Source of the DNA: Cheilinus undulatus
Taxonomy: Eukaryota > Chordata > Actinopteri > Labriformes > Labridae
Assembly: GCF_018320785.1 (NCBI RefSeq)
Contig: NC_054880.1
Span: 1,065,738 to 1,129,737 of the forward strand
Reading direction: 5' to 3'
Length of the DNA: 64,000 nucleotides
Numbering within the stretch: the stretch's first letter is position 1; every line of letters begins with the position of its first letter. The translations under genes and the position numbers were made by a program. The notes below the pieces were generated by a model. The model searched no databases. It was given only the letters and a program-made list of their open reading frames with translations, and was not told the DNA's origin. This document shows, in pieces, positions 25,031-35,400 of this stretch.

Positions 25031-25962
25031 AGGCCAGTAAAGCCTTTATCTAACTATCTTGCTGCTTTGAAAACGGCAGGTGCAGGTGGCATCTGGTCAT
25101 CCCACAGGCTCAGAATCCCGAAACCTTATAAAGGTGTACCTAACAAACCCCTGAGCCGGTAGGACAAACAGACACTACCCACAGATGCTGCATGCAAAGA
25201 GCACAAGATGCTACGCTAACAGTCAGGCACTGATGTCCCAACACTACACCCTGTGCTACTTCCCCTGGGAAAAGACCCTATCACCTTACCTGAGACACGA
25301 CTGAAACAGCTGACTACACCTGTCCCACTGGATCACACGAGATCACAACAAACAAACACCCCACCTGTGAAAATTTGAGTTCCTGTGCACGGTGAAAAGA
25401 TCCATCTCTGGCAAAGATGTGATCAACCACAGCCTGGTAGTCTCATTCACACTCAGGGCCAGAATCAGAGAACCATGCACACTAATCAGTCAGCCATCTG
25501 TCTGCAGGTTGTCCTGAGGAGTCTTCTCAAACCCAAATCCCCATGCCTGGTGTCCACAAGGCCTGCGAGGCTTAAGGGAGAGTCCTGCGTCTCAGCATAC
25601 AGCAACCACAGAACCATGATGCACCGAGAGCTCAGGGGTTTGTGTAAAAGGTACACAATTATATGGTTTCGGGATTCTGAGCTGTCAGGGCACCAAGGCG
25701 TTCTCTGCAGTCACAGTACGCCCAGACTCAAGACTCTACTCCTCAAGCCTCACTGGTCCTGTAAAGCACCATGCACAGGGACAATGGGCGTGACAAGACC
25801 CTCCAGGATAACCCACAGACAGACAGCTAACCATCAGTGCAGATGCTTCTCTCACCCCAACCCTGAATGTAAATGAAGACCAACCAGGAAGCAGATGATC
25901 ACAAGTCTGTCTGAGATGTTTCTGTCACTGTGAACAGGAAGTCAGCCTTCCACAGGTGGACA
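25031..25962 (+). repeat. 1270-bp-period direct repeat, copy 2
   Basis: Second copy. The inner dyad is at 25109-25140 and 25650-25681; the matching open frame is 25385-25876. After 25962 this copy lacks about 38 bp present after copy 1 (from 24693) and then diverges. Confidence 0.8.
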
Positions 25963-26440
25963 CCTAAACACCTGACTACACAACCACTATGTTACAGTCA
26001 AACCTACCTGAGGCCACTCAACGACCTGCACAAACCAAACACCACATCATCCAACACGTTTGTGTCCTGTGGTTGTGACAGTGCCGTGGATGACCACGCC
26101 ACAGGTGGAGTCAGGACAAAAATGAGGCCAGGAACTCTACGCCCTGGCTCAGACCACCTCGGCGTCTACAGCTGCAGCTGCCCAGGCCGTGAAACAGACT
26201 GAGGACACAGACAGGAAGCAGCTGATGAAGCCTCGGCAGTGTGCTGCCTTCTGTGATCGCCGCGGTCACACAGCGGCGCGAGGTACAGGCGTAGCCCTGG
26301 CCTCCAAGCTGAATATGGCCGAAGGCTCAACAGGCAGCACCAATTTTTGGTCCCGGCCGTCCTGTGGCAGCCTGGACGGGCCCTACTGATGGTGCCACAC
26401 CCACCGAATCTCCACTTCAACCTCACCAGCAGCTTCTGCA

Positions 26441-27101
26441 ATTTTTAAGGAAATTTCATTTTTTATACAGTTTTATCTTTTTTATTAATAAATTAAATTT
26501 TTATTATTTTATTATTTTATTGATTAAAGTAATACATTTTTTAGGTTATTAGACAGAGGACTTGATTTCATGTTCTCTGTTATATTAGTTAAATTTTGCC
26601 CTTGTAAAGACTGAGAGCCTTTTGTGAGCCCAGGAACCATGTGGACTGTATGAGTGTCTAGAGTTTTCTTATTTGGGTGGCCTACATGGAGGAATGTTTG
26701 AAGGAAGCATTTTTCTGTCTCTGCTACCAGTTTCTACCCACTTACTGACCTCTAATATCCCACAGATGTTCTATTCCTGTGACACAACTTTAAATTTAAG
26801 AGTTAAACAAAGAAGCTTTAAAGGGCTGAACAAGCCTGCATGCCCAGTTCATGCTGCCATTTTTAATGCTACTCTCTTTTTCTAAGTGCACACAGTTACT
26901 GCAACAGTACATTTGGCCTGCTGGGAAACCAGAGTGGACGTCTGGCCTTGTTAAAAAGAAGCAACCATGCCCTCCTAGTCCAGGCAGTCATCCCATAGAT
27001 ACTCATGAAGGAGGCAGGGTCCTCCTGGTCAGACTGGTTTCCTTTTGTCTGTTTTTGTTGAGTGTAGTCAAAGAAGGACTACACATCCAGAGGACGCTTA
27101 C
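26441..27101. other. no gene recognised
   Basis: AT-rich up to about 26560, then mixed sequence. An open minus-strand reading near 26900-27050 could be imagined as a terminal exon of the gene at 27102, but its upstream acceptor lacks a pyrimidine tract, so it is not called. Confidence 0.4.
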
Positions 27102-27154
27102 TGATCTGAGTGTGTCAACATCATAGATCACCACTCCATCCACTTCAAAAGAAC
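27102..27154 (-). CDS. candidate internal exon of an unrecognised gene
   Basis: A 53-nt minus-strand exon between a splice acceptor (CTTTTTAG at 27155-27156) and a donor (GTAAGC from 27101). Joined to the exon at 27246-27304 it reads on in frame: GSFEVDGVVIYDVDTLRS. Both splice sites match consensus and the joined frame is open. I do not recognise the protein. Its partners would lie among the splice-bounded segments up to 32140, but I could not assemble a full gene. Confidence 0.5.
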
Positions 27155-27245
27155 CTAAAAAGGGGAAAATAAATAAATCATTTTAGAATTCAGAAAACAG
27201 TCCAGTTTTATTACCAATATCTTAAAGTTCAATGTAACTACTGAC

Positions 27246-27304
27246 CTGGTATTTCATCAAGGTTCTTCATCGTCACATGAAGTCCATCACACATCAGCAG
27301 AGTG
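27246..27304 (-). CDS. candidate internal exon of an unrecognised gene
   Basis: A 59-nt minus-strand exon between an acceptor (TTTTTTTAG, at 27305-27306) and a donor (GTCAGTAG from 27245). The translation reads TLLMCDGLHVTMKNLDEIP, then a Gly codon split with the next exon (27102-27154). Phases agree across the 91-bp intron. Function unknown. Confidence 0.5.
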
Positions 27305-27840
27305 CTAAAAAAAGAAAAAATAGGATCAGAAGATCTCAAATACACCTGCAGATGTTTAGCATCTAATTTCAAACATTTCAGTTTTAATGATAGTTGACAG
27401 TTTCCAACTTTACCTTCTTTGCTAAAAATAAGAAACTGCACAGCTTATTGCAGGTAACTGATTTGTTTTGTTGCAGGGACAACTTTTCACGTCTAGAGCT
27501 GCTGCTGCAGGTTAAGCCTCTTCTCAATGCCGTCGGTCATACACCAACAATAATCATGTTTCATTTACGATTCTAGCTTTGCACAATCATGAAAAAGAGA
27601 CAACAGTGTTAAAGCCCTAGCTGTCAGCAGTAATGAGAGCCCATGTATGGCTAACTTGGTTTGTACACATGTTTAAAACCTTCACAGAGGAAGCAAACTG
27701 ACCCTTATAGTCAGATTCTCCTCAGGCACTCTCAGTCTCTCAGCTGCACCTCCACATGATTTACTATTCAGTCAATCTGGAGATATGACCCATAACCAAA
27801 CTGTTCTGTCATCTGTGTTAACTCTACATTAAGGTTAGAC

Positions 27841-28341
27841 CGGCGTTACTCAACCCCGCTGAACCAAAGAGCCAAATTATTAAAAATACGTTTGCAAGAG
27901 CCACAATCTAAAAGGTGAAAAGTGGCAATTAAAATAAGTTAAAGGTGGCAAAAGTGGTCAAAAAGCAGCAAACACTGGGAGAAAAGTGGCAGAAAGATCA
28001 GAATGTGGCAAAAATGGGTGGGAAGTGACCAAAAAATGAGATAAAGGTGGGAAAAATGATCAAAGTGGCAAAAATCTGAAAAAGATGTGGAACAATGGGC
28101 AAAAATCAGTAAATAGGTGAAAAAAAAGAGCAAAACGCATTGAAGAGTGGCAAAACGGGAAATAGGTGGCATTTAATTGCAAAAGGCAGCTTAAATGGGC
28201 AAAAAGGGGCTAAAAAGTGGCAAAAAATGCAAAAAGCTGGATAAAAATGTCACACAAAGAAGTGGCTCAAATGGGAATAATGTTTCAAATCAAGAAAAAA
28301 GGTCCCCATGTGGCTCCAGAGCCACAGGTTGAGTATCACTG
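27841..28341. mobile_element. non-autonomous hAT element, copy 3
   Basis: Left end CGGCGTTACTCAACC, right end GGTTGAGTATCACTG, the same termini and subterminal GAGCCAAA/GAGCCACAA motifs as the copy at 10433, with the same GTGGCAAAAATGGG interior. No 8-bp target duplication is visible. Instead a block of about 75 bp is repeated directly on both sides (about 27768-27840 and 28347-28421). Confidence 0.7.
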
Positions 28342-28812
28342 TAGTCTTCAGTCATCATGGAGATATGAGCCATAACCAAACCGTTCTGATGTCATCTGTG
28401 TTAACTCTACATTTAGGTCAGACAGATATGAAGGAATCAAAAATACTGAGTTTGTTTGATATTTCACCAACCTCACTCACATGCACCATAAGGGTCAAAA
28501 TATTAGGAACACCTCTTTCAACAAAGGAAACAGTAATCTCTGTAAAGGAATCATCTCTGACAGAGTCGACATTTACAAAGTCAAACGTACTGAAGTAGAG
28601 CTCGTGGTAGAGATATCTGTGTGTAGACGTGTCTAATGAAGTGGTCAGTGTGTGGATTTAGAAATGAGTCATTTATCATTATCTGTAATAGACAAGCAGA
28701 TAAGATCAGAAAAGTCACTGGTAGACCAGAAATGCACCGCTCTAAACATGCATGAAGTCATATCCAGTCAATTCTGACCAGAAACACCCCCAGCATGCAA
28801 CTCGGTCAGTTT
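28342..28812. other. no gene recognised; right flank repeat and AT-rich DNA
   Basis: Begins with the second copy of the roughly 75-bp flank. The stretch near 28490-28660 (ATATTAGGAACACC to GTCTAATGAAGTGGTCAGTG) resembles a common dispersed fish repeat whose class I cannot name. Confidence 0.4.
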
Positions 28813-29165
28813 CTAGCAGATCCATTTCCTGGTTGAAACCAGACTCAAAAACTGGCAGAAGCTTGTTATTCTGTTTTTGGCAGGAAAAAAACAAACAAAC
28901 AGAAAAACGACCAGTTTTGTTTTGTTTTTTTTTGTTTCTTCATTTTGGTCACAAAAACAAAAAACCTCAAGAAAGGAGTCCAATGTTTTATTCAAATTTG
29001 TTATTTTGTTTCCTTCATTTAATAAAATGCTTGAGGAAAAGGAAGTCATGTGACCTGTTGTGAAGGTCATTTGTGTTGCTGTCTTACGTCATTTATGTTA
29101 AAAAAAACCAGAACGAGCATTTCTGATTTTTGAGTCTGGTTTCAACAGGAAATAGATCGGTCAGA
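28813..29165. mobile_element. MITE-like element with about 35-bp inverted ends
   Basis: The left end (TTTCCTGGTTGAAACCAGAC, about 28823-28842, continuing TCAAAAA) and the right end (TTTTTGAGTCTGGTTTCAAC, 29127-29146) are inverted copies with few mismatches, about 290 bp apart. No transposase; superfamily and target duplication unresolved. Confidence 0.6.
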
Positions 29166-30299
29166 GATGACACTGACCCAGCTGCCTGAGTGTAATATTA
29201 CTGCATCTCTACAAACATGCTCAAGTTTTAGTCAGCCAGTTTTAACCCAGGTTATCCTAACTTTAGACCGCCAGCATAAACAGATAGTGTGATTGCTGTG
29301 ATTCAGACAGGCGGGTTGAACTGAAACAGGAAACTCATGATTTACTGTTAATTTAACAATCCATTCATAAAAACTGTTCTTTAAACAAATGTGATGCTCA
29401 GCTGAGCTGCTCTGGGCTGTAGTTCACTCTGCTGTAAGGTAAATATGGAACAAAAGGAGTCAGCGCCCTCTACTGGATAACTCATAAAACACTGACAGAT
29501 GTTTAGTTGGTTAAAGTTCAACCTGCAGGTTAGATTTGGCTGCTCCTGAAGACGCTATCTGAACCTTTGTAGCAGGAGAAGAGCCGTGTGGTCTGATTTA
29601 CCCATGTTTCAAAGAGAGTTTTACAATATCTCAGTTATTTACAGCTGGGCATGGCCAACTATCTCAGGCCAGACTTGGTTTTAATTACAAGTTAACTCTA
29701 GGAGGGATAGAAGCAGCTGCACATCAAGGATTACACCATTTACCAAGCAGACAACGTCACAGCTTAAACAGAGCTCATACACAGTGTGAAAGTCAGTCCC
29801 AGCTCTTACCATCATTGGTTCTGTGGTCCGGTGCCTGTATGTGGGCGAGGAGGGGGATGTTTCCAGGACCTCAGCTTGGACAAAGGCCTCTCCGCCATCC
29901 TTGGCGTCTCTTCCTCCTCTGAGATGAAGGAGTTGGGAAGTTCAGGGCTCCAGTTCTGGAACTCCAGGAAAGCATTTAGGGATGATTCCCAAAAAGTGTC
30001 ACTGATGAGAAGGAATGCAGCGCTGCAGGAACTCTGGACAGCATGAATGCATGTCAGCGTGGTCTTGGAAGCCACTTCTTATCAAGGTTGTTGCTTTTCC
30101 TCATTCATGTGTTCACAGGTCTAAAAGGGCAGTCTCCTCTCTGTGTCAATGGTCTGAACTCTGAAAAACACAACACAACTGATTCAGTCATCTCTGACTA
30201 GAACAGGAAAGGACTGCTGATGCACATGGAACCTTTATTTTGTTTCCTCCTAGTATAAAGAAAAGGTACATTTCTCTAATTCAGGTGCTCATTTTTATA
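29166..30299. other. possible minus-strand exon region and CTCF-core match
   Basis: The minus-strand segment ending at 29810 has a good donor (GTAAGAG) and an open frame of 87 codons behind it. That frame starts after a stop, lacks an ATG, and meets TGA just before the donor, so it may be untranslated or part of a non-coding RNA. A perfect match to the CTCF core (CCAGTAGAGGGCGCTG, minus strand) lies at 29461-29476. Confidence 0.4.
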
Positions 30300-30483
30300 A
30301 ATCAGTCCCAACAACACAAAATAAAACAGAAATAAAATCTGCATAACTTTTTCATGTAATAGAAAACTGCTGTTTATTCTGCTCTCACCTTGGAGTGCAG
30401 ATGGTCATCACTTCTCTGCAACAAGACAACAGAGGTTCACTCTGACCACCATGGTGGTGTCCATCCTGCAGAAGAGGGTACAG
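30300..30483 (-). repeat. duplicated block with 27-nt exon, copy A
   Basis: About 170 bp repeated at 31327-31502. It contains, on the minus strand, a 27-nt segment (30389-30415) between a strong acceptor (TGTTGTCTTGTTGCAG) and a donor (GTGAGAG). The length is a multiple of three. In phase 0 it reads RSDDHLHSK. Confidence 0.6.
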
Positions 30484-30675
30484 CGCTGTTAACCTTCCAT
30501 TCACACTAGACTGCTGTACGGATCAGCCTGGAGCTACATCAGTACACAATCTGAACCCTAACGTAGCATCTATTTATGTTTTCTAGGCTCTGTGATTGGT
30601 TGATTCAGCCGTTCAAACAAAGAAACAGACTGTGGACTCCTGCACAACACCATCTGCAAACATCAGTCACTAATA

Positions 30676-31153
30676 CAGCCATACTCAACCTGTGGCTCTT
30701 TAATGTCTTATTTTAAATATTATTCCCCAAAAAAACTTAAAGGCAATTTTTTTTGCTCTTTTTCACCATTTTTTGCCACTTTTCTCCCATCAGAGCTACC
30801 TTTTGCCATAATATACTACTTGTTTCCTGTTTTTTGCCCAGCTTTGCTAATCTTGACAGCTTTTTGCCCATTTGTCAATTTTTACTCATTTTTTGCTGTT
30901 TTTGCCACTTTTGAGCCATTTTTTCCACCTGTAACTCATATTTTTGTCACTTCTCACCCATTTTTGCTTTTTTCTGACCCCGTTTCCACTTTCCACCCCA
31001 CTTTCACCCCTTCTTGCTGCTTGTTGACCGTTTTTGCCTCCTTGAATTTACGTGTAAAGCTACTTAAGCTGTTTTTGCCACTTTTCATTACTTAGACTGT
31101 GGCTCTTGCAAAGGTATTTTTCAACTGTTTGGCTCTTTGGCTGAGTAACGCTG
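30676..31153. mobile_element. non-autonomous hAT element, copy 4
   Basis: Starts CAGCCATACTCAACCTGTGG and ends TTTGGCTGAGTAACGCTG. A perfect 8-bp target duplication, CACTAATA, lies at 30668-30675 and 31154-31161. The interior is the TTTTTGCCACTTTTCACCCA array, in opposite orientation to the copies at 10433 and 27841. The 130-codon plus-strand frame over it is low-complexity and not a gene. Confidence 0.9.
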
Positions 31154-31326
31154 CACTAATATAAACACATTCTACCTGAAGTTCAGGTACTTGGACATCT
31201 TTAGCCCTCATGTGTTAGTGAGGCTGTCATCAGTCCTGGTCCCTGCAGGGTGATGATGCTCATCCCAGCAACATGGAGGAGGTCCAAAGGCCCTAAAATA
31301 AAAAAAAAGCATATTTGCATGCTAAA

Positions 31327-31502
31327 TATCAGCCCCAACCAGAAAAATACAGATAAATAAGATCTGCATAAGTTTGTATGTGACTGATAGAAAAATGCTC
31401 TTTATTCTGCTCTCACCTTGGAGTGCAGATGGTCATCACTTCTCTGCAACAAGACAACAGAGGTTCACTCTGACCACCATGGTGATGTCCATCCTGCAGA
31501 AG
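31327..31502 (-). repeat. duplicated block with 27-nt exon, copy B
   Basis: Second copy of the block at 30300-30483. The exon-like segment is 31417-31443, identical to copy A including both splice sites. The hAT copy at 30676 lies between the two blocks. Confidence 0.6.
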
Positions 31503-31760
31503 CAACAACAATCATTACCTTCAATAAATAAATGAACTATCAGGGATGAACGTAGATGCTTCAGTGTTAGTGAACTACACATACATGTTTTATTCCTACA
31601 CTAGAACTTCAATGAAGACAGAACATGTTTTAGCATAGCGAGCTAGCACAGGCTAACCGCCATTAGCATTTAGCACCCACCTGTCCAACAGAGAACAGCC
31701 CAGCTCTGGGTCACTCTCCCGCCAAAGACTCCCAGAACCGGAACAGCTCTTCATCAGCGG

Positions 31761-32080
31761 CTCCTCATGGACTCAGGAGCTAAAGACAGCTTAGCCTGGG
31801 CTCCTCATGGACTCAGGAGCTAAAGACAGCTTAGCCTGGGCTCCTCATGGACTCAGGAGCTAAAGACAGCTTAGCCTGGGCTCCTCATGGACTCAGGAGC
31901 TAAAGACAGCTTAGCCTGGGCTCCTCATGGACTCAGGAGCTAAAGACAGCTTAGCCGGGGCTCCTCATGGACTCAGGAGCTAAAGACAGCTTAGCCGGGG
32001 CTCCTCATGGACTCAGGAGCTAAAGACAGCTTAGCCGGGGCTCCTCATGGACTCAGGAGCTAAAGACAGCTTAGCTGCGG
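31761..32080. repeat. 40-bp minisatellite, eight units
   Basis: Exactly eight 40-bp units beginning CTCCTCATGGACTCAGGAGC. Units 1-4 end CCTGGG, units 5-7 end CCGGGG, unit 8 ends CTGCGG, so variants are ordered along the array. It lies just inside the candidate first intron of the minus-strand gene whose start is at 32140. Confidence 0.95.
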
Positions 32081-32125
32081 TTCTGGCAGTGACAGAGTTC
32101 ATATCTGCTCATTCAGCTCTCTCAC

Positions 32126-32140
32126 AGGTGGATCCGCCAT
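32126..32140 (-). CDS. candidate first coding exon (MADPP)
   Basis: Minus-strand ATG in the context GCCATGGCGGAT followed by five codons and a donor GTGAGAG, preceded by a promoter-like region. Phase 0 at the donor fits the phase-0 reading of the 27-nt exons at 31417 and 30389. The exon is very short, so the call is tentative. Confidence 0.35.
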
Positions 32141-32235
32141 GGCTGCCTCAAACACGCTGCCCTGAGTTAGCAGCGGTTTAAATACATACCGCCCCCTACC
32201 GTTCTCCACGTGAAGCTGTGACGTCACTCCGCTGC
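32141..32235 (-). promoter_or_regulatory. promoter-like segment with CRE
   Basis: Perfect CRE TGACGTCA at 32219-32226, an E-box CACGTG at 32208-32213, and a TTTAAATA stretch at 32178-32185, all just upstream of the minus-strand ATG at 32140. Confidence 0.45.
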
Positions 32236-32257
32236 CCCTCCTTTTACCTCCGCCAAG

Positions 32258-32450
32258 GAGGTCACGTGATCGGCAGGGTTTGTCAGTTTGTCAGCAACAT
32301 AACTCAAAAAGTTCTGGACGGATTCTGATGAAATGTCCAGGAAATGTCAGGAATGGCAGAAGGAAGAACTGGTCAGACTTTGGGAGTGATCCGGATCACC
32401 GTCTGGATCCAGGAGTGTTTTAAAGGATCCTGTACTATTAGGAGATAGGG
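32258..32450. mobile_element. dispersed repeat fragment (CCGCCAAGGAGG type)
   Basis: ACCTCCGCCAAGGAGG, followed by AACTCAAAAAGTTCTGGACG and GGATTCTGATGAAATG, matches the pattern of a widespread fish repeat as I recall it. The superfamily is not certain. Confidence 0.5.
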
Positions 32451-35400
32451 CTGATGGAGGTCTGAGAGTTTTTCTATTTTAACAACTTTATTGAAATTGA
32501 ACAAAACATGAAAACAAACAGATATCCATTCTTTCCTAACATCAGGACATGGGAACACGTGTGTAGAACAAATGTGAAGTTTCAAGGTTCATCCTGACTA
32601 ATAAAAGAAGTCCATACATTTATAATAGCAGAGGGTAGAGCTCTGTTTGAGAGTAAAGGAGTAAACCGTTTACACGTCTAAATAAATTCATGGCTATGCT
32701 GAGAGGAGTGCAGTTTTAAATCTGTTCTCTCAGATTGTTCAACAGTTTTAGTGAATTTTAGACTTCATGACCTGCAAAGACTTCAGATTTAACATGAATT
32801 CATTCAAACAGATTCAGAAATAGAGGCTGAGCTTAAAGCTCTGTTCTTATGTATGAAACATTTATCCAGACATAGAACCACATTTATAGAGTTCATCATT
32901 TTAGTTTTTTAGTCAAATACCAAATAAAACATTTTCTTCTGAAAGGATGGAATATTCTGTTTTATCCCTCCATGGATGTCTATCCAGAACTTAGTTATAA
33001 AACATGAGAACAACATGAGCTTTATAGTTTAATGGCATTTTTACAGTGAGCAGATTTTACCTTCAATGTTAAACGCAGTCTTAATCATTCTCAAGTCTTC
33101 CTTCTCAGATTGTGAAAACAAGAAGTTGCATCTTATTTCTGTTAAGATGAGAATGTCCTTAAATGGACACCGTACACAGGAGGGCAGAGAGGAAGGCCCA
33201 GTCCTCTCCACACCGTCCCAGACGGGCTCTGTCCCAAAACAACACTCAGAAATCTGTGATTTTGTTTGGATGTGTTGAAGAAAAGTGACTCTACTTTCAT
33301 TAAAGGGAAGCGTAGTGAAAATGTGCTGATAATAAATTAAAATTATCAAGTAAACCTCGTAAAGAATAGGGCACCACCGCTTACACAGATTGGTTATTTA
33401 ATAACCAATAAAATATTGTAAATATTAATTAATCAAAACCTTTAATTAATTAACAAGAACATTAACTGTAAATCAATCTCATTTCTAAAGTAGTAAATTC
33501 TCATAACATTGACTCTATTTCTCTGCTTAATAGAATGAATTCCTGAACTACGACTGTCTTTTGAAGATTTATTATAAAATCTCAAACTAACAGACATAAA
33601 TCACAGGTTATATGAATAGATAATGTAAATGAATAAACAGAACATGACTAAATGTGGTAAAGAGAAAGGATGCTAACTTAGTTGGTGAGGGTGGATTATT
33701 CTAATAATCCTAACGGAAAAATTTTAACCAACGTTAAGAATTTGGAGCGTGAATTTGGAAGAAAAATAGATCTGAACTAATTTATTGGAACTTTGGAGAC
33801 ATCAGCACCAGAGAGATGAACTGGATCATACCAGCCGTTCGATGGAGGCGAGGAGGAGAGGACCCGTCTGGAGGGGCCCGGAGGAAGGCGCCTGGTAAGT
33901 TCTGAACGCCCGAAGCTACCGCGTGCCAACTCTGGTCTGACCCGGATGGGTTCAAGCTGGGCCGCTGGGCGCCGATGGGTCGCTCAGACTGTAGGGACGG
34001 CTGTACAGACTCTAGTCCACGGACTCTGGGAAGGATTGTCTCTCGTTCCAAAAGCAGCTCTTGATCGTCCAATTAAAAATCAGATAAACTCAAACGCATC
34101 GACACCACGTGACTGCTGGCTCACAGTGAAGTCGATTGTGTGATAAAAAGGAAAAACAAAAACTCTGCGTTACAAAAATCTAGCATGAAGCTATAAAAAG
34201 GTTAGGAAAAATCTGGTACTGGATAAGGAAAATTCTAAGTCTGATTGTTTATCAGACTTGGCACAACGCTTGGATCAAGAATGGGCCTAGGAGGCCCAAG
34301 GAGACTCAGCAGAGCTCTCCTCAGTGAGCATCTTCTTGGACTGTCCAGACCTGACCGCTGGAACTGCACACTGAACTCCACTTAACTCTAACTGAAGTTA
34401 CTCTTATACAAGAGGGAGGGGTTTTGGTTTTGAAGCCCTCCCAGTGTTTGATTAAATCCACTCCACCAGATCATCAAGTTAATGGGATAATGTAGAGATA
34501 ACACAACATGGTTATAAAACTCTAGAATACTATCAATAAACTATCACACAAACATTAGAAACACAGTTCATTGTTTAGACGCACAATTATACATTAGAAA
34601 ATGTTTCTGCATTTGGGTGTGACGGAACTTGACCACAAGGTGGCAATGTTGATCCAGGGACGATTTTCAGTCTCTGTTCGTCAACTTGGAGAAATACACT
34701 AAATTATATCATAAAACCATAATTCAGTAAGGGAAGATGTCAGAGATTAGTATGACACGTCATTCTGTTCTTTGTAAACAGACTCAACCAAATATGAACA
34801 TGTCCTGTTGGAAACATAACATTTAAGACAGTTTTTTGATACTTCCAATCCTTGCAGCTTCATGTGATTGAGATAACACCAGGAATTTACGACATGCGCC
34901 TGCTTTCTGCCACGGCTCTGTAGAAAGACAGAGTCCTTAGATTTATGAGGCGTGGTGCAGAGTTTCTTCCAGCTTTCAGGAAGACAGGATTTAGTCTGAG
35001 GAGGTTCACCATTTGGTCGACCAATCGAAAGATTCAGATTTTAAGGTGTTTATCTCTGTTGGGAGCTGTCTTTCATCAAAATGGCAGTTTAAGAGTCCTG
35101 CTGCCTGAGAAACTCTTGTTTTTCGAACGTGGTTCCTTGATAAGTTGTCAGGCATGGAGGAAAGAGAACCCCCCCCCCTTTCAATGACATTCCTGAAGGA
35201 TCTCTGAAGGTGTAGGTTTAGGAAGGAGACAGGATCTCTCCCCCCCTTGTATCATTATCTTTCCTCCTTAGAGGGTGTGATATCAACAGCCTTAGATTGT
35301 GGTTTCATCTTTAGTTGTTCTGGATAGATTCTCACTACAGAAGAATTGTGATATTTGGTTACATTAAAATTTAAAAGAGAAACATTTTATTTGTACTTTT

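Larger units (their letters stand above)
23217..26440. mobile_element. foldback structure with inverted arms and tandem core
   Basis: The segment 23217-23400 and the segment 26245-26440 are inverted copies of each other at roughly three-quarters identity (for example CAGAAGCTGCTG, TCCAGGCTGC, TGCTGCCTGT and CACCTGTAC each recur in inverse). Between them lie two direct repeats, 23761-24692 and 25031-25962, offset exactly 1270 bp and about 1-2% different. No transposase was found. It could be a foldback transposon, a satellite monomer pair caught in an inverted duplication, or a rearranged multi-copy element. No target duplication was identified. Confidence 0.6.

Noticed and set aside
26890-27050. 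Possible terminal exon of the gene at 27102-27304 (minus strand)
   Set aside because: Open for about 43 codons, but the acceptor lacks a pyrimidine tract and the peptide has no recognisable features.
29812-30075. 87-codon minus-strand frame
   Set aside because: Starts at GTG after a stop, has no ATG, and ends just before a splice donor; more likely untranslated.
33782-34072. GC-rich 96-codon minus-strand frame as a gene or retroviral leader
   Set aside because: No recognised domain, splice sites, LTR pair or convincing primer-binding site.
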